Shown here in pieces: positions 46,992-52,328 of a stretch of DNA of 52,328 bases (position 1 is its first letter; each line of letters starts with the position of its first letter). Position numbers and translations under genes: made by a program. The DNA comes from Lachnospiraceae bacterium (GTDB lineage: Bacteria > Bacillota > Clostridia > Lachnospirales > Lachnospiraceae), in NCBI GenBank assembly GCA_022794255.1, contig JAAWEL010000019.1, positions 1 through 52,328 of the forward strand, read 5' to 3'. Under the pieces are notes generated by a model. That model saw only the letters and a program-made list of their open reading frames with translations, was not told where the DNA came from and did not search any database.

Positions 46992-47747
46992 TTAAAGTTG
47001 GAACAATGATGATATTTCTTTTAACATATTGCCTGCATTTTCTGCCGTACCTTTCAGATGTTCCTTATCTGATTCAACTGTACCCATAGCAGATTCGTTA
47101 TTCGTAGATACATACTCAGAAAGATTTTCATTCATACCTTCCTTAAAGCTTTCAAAGAAAGACTTATACGCGGAAAGAATACTGCTTAAAACTCCCCCGA
47201 TATTGATATAAATCTGATTATCCTCCCCCTTATCATTTGATGTTGAATCAGCATTATCTATCGCCTCATCCATCTCTTTATCAAAGTTCTGTAAGATCTC
47301 ATCAATATCCGTAAAAAGCTTTTCTTTTCCACCATATCCAGTCAAATCAACAAGATCACTTCCCTGATACAGTTCCGGTTCCTGTGAAAAAGCGTCCTGT
47401 AAGCTCTGTCTCATGGCACTTTCCAGATTATACGCAGCCTGAACAGATTCATCTCCGTCATCTTGCGCTGCTTCCAGATCAATAATAAACTGGTGAACAC
47501 TTTCACCTTCCTCATACCATGTGTCGAAAAGAGAATATACCTCTGAACTAAACTCCTCCGAATAATGTGCTGCAAATTCAGCCGTCTTATTAATAACAAT
47601 CTGATATCTTGCAGCGGAGTTTATTTCTTGCAACTCTTGAAACACCTTCAAAACACTCTGTGCAGCTTCTTTTACTGCTTCACTGAAAAAAGCTTCCAAC
47701 TCCGGAAGTGCATCCTCACTCAACGAAAACTTTGCATCATTTGCCAT
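46992..47747 (-). CDS. Small helical protein sharing the effector N-terminal domain
   Basis: Acidic, almost wholly helical protein of 251 residues with no signal or membrane segment. Its first 170 residues (KFSLSEDALPELEAFFSEAV; INSAARYQIVINKTAEF; YNLESAMRQSLQDAFS) parallel those of the 689-residue effector (FSLSDNSVNEINTLLEQY; ISSANYDKLLRAVDGI; IEESLSNVFD) in order and spacing. The C-terminal part is a Gly-containing amphipathic stretch (IYINIGGVLSSILSAYKSFF). By analogy with WXG100 or LXG partners of T7SS it may be a co-secreted or structural substrate. Start ATG behind AAAGGAGG, 15 bases before the ATPase gene start context. Confidence 0.75.
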   Translation of the reverse strand: MANDAKFSLSEDALPELEAFFSEAVKEAAQSVLKVFQELQEINSAARYQIVINKTAEFAAHYSEEFSSEVYSLFDTWYEEGESVHQFIIDLEAAQDDGDESVQAAYNLESAMRQSLQDAFSQEPELYQGSDLVDLTGYGGKEKLFTDIDEILQNFDKEMDEAIDNADSTSNDKGEDNQIYINIGGVLSSILSAYKSFFESFKEGMNENLSEYVSTNNESAMGTVESDKEHLKGTAENAGNMLKEISSLFQL

Positions 47748-47764
47748 TTGTTTATCCTCCTTTT

Positions 47765-50443
47765 TTATCTTTCATAACGCGCAATAGCAATCTTATGCGT
47801 ATTAATCAAGTAAATGTTCTTCTGATCCTTATCGGATCCCAAAGCTTTATTAAGCTTTGTAATGAACTTGCTGTTAAATTTCTCATTATTATTTAGTGCA
47901 TTGTTCCATTCGGTTCTCTTAATATAAAAGATCGGAAGAAAACCGTGTTTTTTACATGTTTCAAACTTAGTCCAAATATCATTATTAAAGAAATCGGTTG
48001 TTTGATTTGAGTCTTCCTCTGGTATAATAAACTGAACCACTCGGTACAAACCAAACTTATTTATATCTTCCTCATCATTTCCATCTTTTATAAGGTTCCT
48101 ATTCAGCTCATCTATCGTCAACTGATGACCTTTCGCAGCAATGAAATCCATGGACTTACTTATGATGTTATACAATTCTTTTATATCATCAATGATATGT
48201 AACCGGCCTTGTCTTTCCTGATCTTTAAAGTTAATCCCCTTTGATACAGGGTCTGTAATGTATAGCTCGTATATCTTATTACAGTTGATCGTATACAAGC
48301 CAATGTTTATTGCATCCATAAAATCATGCAATTCCGTGGCGATTTTTGAACTGTCCATACTGTCATACAGAAAAACAATCGGATTTTTATTATGTTTTAC
48401 TTCGTACAATCGAACAGGAGTCAATGACCCGGTATTATCTGGGCTCTTATTTATCGCCTCTTGTAATTGAGACAGCTCACCTCCATCGAAAACATAGAAT
48501 TTATCTGATACAACGCCTTCCGTCTCCTCTAATTCAGGAGAGCCAGATTTATATATTTTCATAAACAGTTCATTAATTGCATCAAATTCTGACTTGAAGC
48601 CGTTTTGTAATTCCCGGATTGTCTTTTCTGTCTCAGCGATTCTGCTACTATATAGGTCTACACTCCTTGATATTTCTTCATCATATGTTCTTAAGGCTGT
48701 TTTACTGTCATCATCACAATCAGATATATCCTGTTCAAGCTGTTTTATCAATGAGTCCTTATCAGAAATAATACTGTTCTTTAGTTTCTGAAGCCGGTCT
48801 TGATTATCCGATATTTTCTGATCAAAATCAGCGAATATCGATGATATCCTTTTGTCATATTTTTCTTTTTCAGATGCAATCTTTCCATCGTACTCTGATA
48901 ACTCCAACATTGTTGTATCCTGGCGTTGGATCAAATCCATCTGATTCTGTTCATACTGTTTCCGGCTTGCATCCGCTGAAGCACGTTCACTTGCAACTGT
49001 CCTCTCAATATTTTGATCAATCTTCCCAATAAGCGCAGATACCGATGTCTCTTTGTCTGATTCAAGTCTCAATATTTCATTTTTTAAGAATACCGTTCTC
49101 TCTTGTTTATTTGCTTCAACTATTGCGCTTATGATTTCTCTATATCGCAGCAGCGTATAATAACTATCAACATTTTCTTGTATGCTATACCCCTGTCGTT
49201 CCAATGCCGCTTTCCTTACAAATTGAAATTTCATTCCTGTATTAATAAGGGAATCCCCCATCGCTGTGTTCGTATTAAGGAAAAAAAGGCCAATTCCCGC
49301 AGCTATACAAATAATTATTTTTACAATCCATTCAACAGCATTTGTAACACTATATGGCAATGTTATTGCCCACCCTAGGGAAATAACAAAACATATCATT
49401 CCAACTATCACCCCACCGATAATCCCTGCCGTTTTGCCCTTCGCAGTTCCAAGGAAGCCATAAACAATACCAAAACCAATAGCGGCACAAAGAATTCTAA
49501 AAATGAATGTAACAATTATATTTGTTGCCGTAGTCACGAATGATAAGCTTGCGCCAGTGACAATAAAAGCCAAAAACAGAATTACTCCAGCTATCGCTGG
49601 AAGCCCAAAAGTAACCAGATTAACCAGCCATCCAGGCGTATATTGTCTTAAATCATCAAGTGTATTTGCCATTGAAGATAGCCTTGCGACACTCTGCCCT
49701 CCTTTTAACCCTTGTCTTGAAATCACCCCTTCAACAGGTTCACTTAACGAATCAGATATCACCGCTGGGAGTTCATTTGAAGACATTTTTGAGTTTAAGC
49801 CATAATAAATCCCCTGTAATTGTTCATCGTTTTCAACGTAAGCGAGTTCTCGTTGCAATATAGCAGAATACTCACAATCAACATTTTGCAAAGAATTCTG
49901 AATCTTTAAGATAGCTCCGTCATATTGAAAATTCAGCTTTGACACCTGTTGATCCTTATCTCTTCCTAATTTCTGTCTTAGCTGTTTTTCATCAAATCTT
50001 TTTACAAATTCGCTTCCATCACCTCCGCTCATAAGATCATCCAGACGCTTCTGGCATAAATCTTTATCAGCCTCAAGGTCACTAACAGCTTCTTTCTTTT
50101 TCGTTTCCAGATCTTTTAATTCAGATTTCTTTTTACTCTTTAATTCAACTATCTTATCTTCAATTGTCTTTATATTTTTTAGTTTCGATTCACTATATTC
50201 TTGAAAAACTCTACTTCCTGTTCCGTCCTTTTTTACAGAATTAAGCTGGTACTCGAGTTCTGTTTTCCTGTTTTTAAGATCTTTTAATGTCTTTGCTTTT
50301 TCATTTTCAAGAGACTCTTTTTTAGCTTTTCCCTCGTGTTTCATACTCTCAACATCAGACTTTAATTCATCAACTTTCTTATGATCAGCTACATAATCCT
50401 TATATCTTATCTGATACTCGATATACAGCTTTTCTTTTAACAT
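47765..50443 (-). CDS. Coiled-coil / four-TM protein with a possible degenerate ATPase tail
   Basis: First gene of the island operon, 892 residues. Residues 15-135 and about 430-625 are long charged coiled coils; between them lie four membrane helices (about 277-297, 306-330, 338-362, 370-390). The last 250 residues are alpha/beta: NPIVFLYDSMDSSKIATELH, YRVVQFIIPEEDSNQTTDFF and KHGFLPIFYIKRTEWN follow the spacing of Walker A, Walker B and the following strand of FtsK domains, but without GKS or DE. I therefore suspect a degenerate FtsK-like module; confidence in that is modest. Likely the membrane base for the soluble ATPase. Start ATG behind GGAGGAAACACT. Confidence 0.8.
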   Translation of the reverse strand: MLKEKLYIEYQIRYKDYVADHKKVDELKSDVESMKHEGKAKKESLENEKAKTLKDLKNRKTELEYQLNSVKKDGTGSRVFQEYSESKLKNIKTIEDKIVELKSKKKSELKDLETKKKEAVSDLEADKDLCQKRLDDLMSGGDGSEFVKRFDEKQLRQKLGRDKDQQVSKLNFQYDGAILKIQNSLQNVDCEYSAILQRELAYVENDEQLQGIYYGLNSKMSSNELPAVISDSLSEPVEGVISRQGLKGGQSVARLSSMANTLDDLRQYTPGWLVNLVTFGLPAIAGVILFLAFIVTGASLSFVTTATNIIVTFIFRILCAAIGFGIVYGFLGTAKGKTAGIIGGVIVGMICFVISLGWAITLPYSVTNAVEWIVKIIICIAAGIGLFFLNTNTAMGDSLINTGMKFQFVRKAALERQGYSIQENVDSYYTLLRYREIISAIVEANKQERTVFLKNEILRLESDKETSVSALIGKIDQNIERTVASERASADASRKQYEQNQMDLIQRQDTTMLELSEYDGKIASEKEKYDKRISSIFADFDQKISDNQDRLQKLKNSIISDKDSLIKQLEQDISDCDDDSKTALRTYDEEISRSVDLYSSRIAETEKTIRELQNGFKSEFDAINELFMKIYKSGSPELEETEGVVSDKFYVFDGGELSQLQEAINKSPDNTGSLTPVRLYEVKHNKNPIVFLYDSMDSSKIATELHDFMDAINIGLYTINCNKIYELYITDPVSKGINFKDQERQGRLHIIDDIKELYNIISKSMDFIAAKGHQLTIDELNRNLIKDGNDEEDINKFGLYRVVQFIIPEEDSNQTTDFFNNDIWTKFETCKKHGFLPIFYIKRTEWNNALNNNEKFNSKFITKLNKALGSDKDQKNIYLINTHKIAIARYER

Positions 50444-50572
50444 AGTGTTTCCTCCAATATCAATCCCAAGTCTTATTCCATTACTATGAAATCAAAATCT
50501 TCCTGGTAGCCCCAAAAACGCAGACTATCACGATCCATCTTTTGAGAGCTCTTTTGAACTTAACCGACAGGC

Positions 50573-50725
50573 TCAGGCGGTAGCTATCGGTGCTTCCCAG
50601 CCAAGCGCTTTTAACTTTTTCAGGTACGCATGGATCTTGCGCTCCTTATTGAACGGGTTGTAATAGTCTGCCCCAAAATTCTTGAAAACTACTCCATCCT
50701 TGAGGATATGGTATATTGCCTTAGC
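50573..50725 (-). pseudogene. Transposase C-terminal remnant
   Basis: The minus-strand reading frame gives AKAIYHILKDGVVFKNFGAD then YYNPFNKERKIHAYLKKLKA and a stop after GWEAPIATA. This is the layout of the end of an IS transposase (DYY...N.E+K.....K+L..LG). The upstream part of the gene is absent: the frame runs into unrelated Cys/Ser-rich sequence. Family not determined. The stretch 50444-50572 upstream of the island operon shows no clear promoter. Confidence 0.65.
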
Positions 50726-50778
50726 ATGGGATGGACTACTGCTACATAGGCACGCCTTTTCCCATAGTGCGCACAGAC

Positions 50779-50815
50779 TCTCATAAACTGCGCACAAAAG
50801 TATACTTTTATGAGA
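50779..50815. repeat. Inverted repeat with AAAGTATACTTT palindrome near the recombinase
   Basis: TCTCATAAA (50779-50787) and TTTATGAGA (50807-50815) form an inverted repeat whose interior ends in the palindrome AAAAGTATACTTTT (50796-50809). The same palindrome core recurs at about 50925-50936. Confidence 0.6.
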
Positions 50816-50902
50816 ATGCCACATTTCTGCAAAATGCTCCAAAAAACCATACAAAAACACTTGATTTTACAGTGTTTTTTGTATATACTATTATTCGTGA
50901 GA

Positions 50903-50936
50903 ATACGACAAATTAAGTCGTATAAAAGTATACTTT
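50903..50936. repeat. Palindromes downstream of the serine recombinase
   Basis: ATACGAC-N7-GTCGTAT (50903-50923) followed directly by AAAGTATACTTT (50925-50936), the second copy of the palindrome at 50796-50809. Short palindromes beside a serine recombinase gene are candidate crossover or res sites. Confidence 0.55.
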
Positions 50937-50956
50937 ACCAATCCAGCTCTTTTTGC

Positions 50957-51574
50957 TTATCCTTCGTTTGCTTTGAGTGCTTTTTTCATTTTCTGCCTAA
51001 ATGTGCTCTCTGGCATTCCGCACTCCTTTGATGCTTTTAGCACAGACATTTTCCCTTCCCTGCACATCTGGCAGTACTCCTTGAAATTATCTGGAATAGG
51101 CTTTTCAGGTCTTCCGAACTTCACGCCTTTCGCCTTTGCCGCCACAATCCCTTCAGCCTGTCGCTGTTTGATGCACATCCTTTCATTTTCACTGACATAA
51201 CTTAATAAGGTTAATACCAGATCCGAAATGAACGTGCCAAGTAGATTCTTTTCTCTCCTTGTATCAAGAATTGGCATATCAATTACAACAATATCCGCAC
51301 CTTTTTCTTTCGTGATAATTCGCCACTGCTCCATTAATTCCTGATAGTTCCTGCCAAGCCTGTCAATAGACTTGATATACAATACCATGCCTGGCTTAAG
51401 TCTTTTTACCATCCGCTTATACTGTTTTCTTTCAAAATCTTTGCCTGACTGTTTATCAATATAGATATTTGCCTCTGGCACTCCCATCTCCTTCAATGCA
51501 ATCCTCTGTCTATCATCATTTTGATCACGAGAAGAGACTCTCATATATCCGAGAATATTTGTTTTGTCTACCAT
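50957..51574 (-). CDS. Small serine recombinase (resolvase/invertase type)
   Basis: Site-specific recombinase of 205 residues. Catalytic domain ILGYMRVSSRDQNDDRQRIA with the nucleophile Ser, SIDRLGRNYQELMEQW and the long helix E region (GTFISDLVLTLLSYVSENER), then the C-terminal Hin-like helix-turn-helix (GKMSVLKASKECGMPESTFRQ). I use the ATG at 51574; an upstream extension to 51829 lacks family similarity. Size fits Tn3-type resolvases or invertases, not large integrases. Flanked by palindromes and a transposase remnant, so it marks a mobile junction. Confidence 0.93.
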   Translation of the reverse strand: MVDKTNILGYMRVSSRDQNDDRQRIALKEMGVPEANIYIDKQSGKDFERKQYKRMVKRLKPGMVLYIKSIDRLGRNYQELMEQWRIITKEKGADIVVIDMPILDTRREKNLLGTFISDLVLTLLSYVSENERMCIKQRQAEGIVAAKAKGVKFGRPEKPIPDNFKEYCQMCREGKMSVLKASKECGMPESTFRQKMKKALKANEG

Positions 51575-51680
51575 AATCCTTTTTAACCTCCATTCTTTTA
51601 CTGTAAGCAAGACATGATAAGAAATAATAGCAGAATATTTGTTCATATCTCGCAAAAGTTTTTGTTTAGTAAGGACTTCT

Positions 51681-51715
51681 AAAAATAAAAAAAGCAGATA
51701 ACATTTGCTATCTGC
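51681..51715 (-). terminator. Terminator upstream of the recombinase gene
   Basis: GCAGATA/TATCTGC (51694-51700, 51709-51715) followed on the minus strand by TTTTTTTATTTTT. It would end a transcript coming from the right. The stretch 51716-52135 holds no gene I can support; an open frame at 51769-52095 is not recognisable. Confidence 0.85.
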
Positions 51716-52135
51716 CCATTTTTTGCGGTTCTTTCTGAACTTTGAATCTTTCATCTCAGCCGGTTTTTCTAATTTTGCCAAGAATTGAATACTTTGGCAA
51801 AAAGGAAATCCGGCAGTATATCCAAACATGAGAAAGAACCTTCTTTTCTACCTTGCCTGATACACCCTGCTCGCCTGGGTTTCAATCCCCTCGATCTCTT
51901 CTTAATCCACACATGACGGCCCTGCTCATTGTAGAACCTATTATGGGTAGCAGTCTTTTCCATTGACTGATCTAATCGTTTTCTCTTTGCAAATATCATA
52001 TGGACAGGCAGGTTTGTTTTCTGTACTGAACGACTGATTACGAACCAATGCCCGTATCCGGAAGGTTCACAGCTGTCGTTTTCTGACAGCCACAAAAGAA
52101 CGATTTTCTGTTTTTATTCAATTACATTTTCTCAT

Positions 52136-52176
52136 AACAAAAAGAGATATCCAACCTTTTACTGTCGGATATCTCT
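52136..52176 (-). terminator. Terminator of the right-edge gene
   Basis: AGAGATATCC and GGATATCTCT (52143-52152, 52167-52176) pair perfectly, followed on the minus strand by TTTTTG. The outer arm is the same as in the island operon terminator at 37764-37797. Confidence 0.88.
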
Positions 52177-52198
52177 CTATTTTTACACTACACTATAT
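52169..52198. repeat. Right copy of the island-flanking direct repeat
   Basis: 30 bases, ATATCTCTCTATTTTT... to CACTATAT, matching 37790-37818 at 26 of 29 aligned positions plus one gap. Same orientation, 14.4 kb away. Confidence 0.6.
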
Positions 52199-52204
52199 GA
52201 TTCC

Positions 52205-52327
52205 CTATCCAAGGTTAATCGCCGTCTTTCTCCACGCATCCTTTTCCTGTTCAATTAAAGAAGGATTCGCATACTTATGAAGTCCTCCTGCGGCTGACTC
52301 TCCTAAATCTATATCGTTTCCGATCGG
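52205..52327 (-). CDS. 3' end of a gene cut by the right window edge
   Basis: Minus-strand frame open to the window edge and ending at TAG (52205-52207). The visible 40 residues include IGNDIDLGESAAGGLHKYAN and PSLIEQEKDAWRKTAINLG. A terminator follows at once, supporting a real gene. The segment recalls the C terminus of small antitoxin-type proteins, but too little is visible to assign it. Confidence 0.6.
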   Translation of the reverse strand, partial: PIGNDIDLGESAAGGLHKYANPSLIEQEKDAWRKTAINLG

Positions 52328-52328
52328 A

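Noticed and set aside
51575..51829. N-terminal extension of the serine recombinase
   Set aside because: The extension crosses a strong terminator hairpin and has no resolvase similarity; the family start is at 51574.
51769..52095. 108-residue minus-strand open frame between two terminators
   Set aside because: The composition (many Arg, Lys, His; no recognisable motif) and lack of a ribosome site argue against a gene, though its position between terminators leaves slight doubt.

Overview
The window looks like a chromosomal segment of a motile, spore-lineage Firmicute of the class Clostridia, most likely a Lachnospiraceae member. This rests on gene content and signals: groES-groEL with a CIRCE operator, the ispF-cysS-mrnC-rlmB cluster, peritrichous-type flagellins with sigma-D-like -10 elements, strong AGGAGG ribosome sites, and moderate G+C with U-rich hairpin terminators. 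The species cannot be fixed from the sequence alone.

Layout. 1-5.6 kb (+): end of a chemotaxis operon, cheA (5' cut by the window edge)-cheW-cheR-cheB, then a membrane-anchored C39-type cysteine peptidase. 5.7-11.2 kb (-): two paralogous TPR-glycosyltransferases and two flagellins, a likely flagellin/flagellin-glycosylation locus. 11.5-14.3 kb (-): a small membrane protein and groES-groEL. 14.6-18.8 kb: an Ala-rich membrane-anchored protein (+), a MocR/PdxR-type regulator, glnS and tRNA-Thr(GGU) (-). 19.0-20.3 kb (+): a surface-type protein with seven 24-residue repeats plus DUF4397-like domains. 20.3-26.7 kb (-): L-lactate dehydrogenase, then a seven-gene type IV pilus/type II secretion-like operon (transglutaminase-like exoprotein, PilC/GspF, four small membrane or pilin-like proteins, PilT). 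26.8-31.7 kb (-): rlmB, mrnC, cysS, ispF, a diacylglycerol-kinase-family lipid kinase and a PAP2-type membrane protein. 32.1-37.7 kb: hsp20 (+) with a degenerate CIRCE-like operator, a LuxR-type two-component pair, a secreted protein with wall-binding-like repeats, and a sigma-D-driven chemoreceptor (-).

37.75-52.2 kb is the accessory part. It is visibly A+T-richer and holds one tightly packed seven-gene minus-strand operon (50443 to 37910): a coiled-coil/four-TM protein, a small helical protein, an FtsK/SpoIIIE-type ATPase, a 689-residue protein ending in a papain-fold (Tox-PL-like) domain, an unknown 289-residue protein that may be its immunity partner, a 1019-residue Sel1-repeat/propeller protein and a small C-terminally anchored membrane protein. 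The small helical protein and the papain-fold protein appear to share an N-terminal domain. With one active and two apparently degenerate ATPase-like modules split over two proteins, the operon resembles a rearranged type VII-like effector export machine rather than any textbook T7SS. Upstream lie a transposase remnant, palindromic repeats and a small serine recombinase. Near-identical hairpin terminators in direct orientation bound the region at 37.79 and 52.17 kb.

Functionally, the che genes, chemoreceptor, flagellins and glycosyltransferases form a motility set; groESL and hsp20 form a heat-shock set probably under HrcA; the pilus-like operon and the island are two separate candidate export or surface systems.
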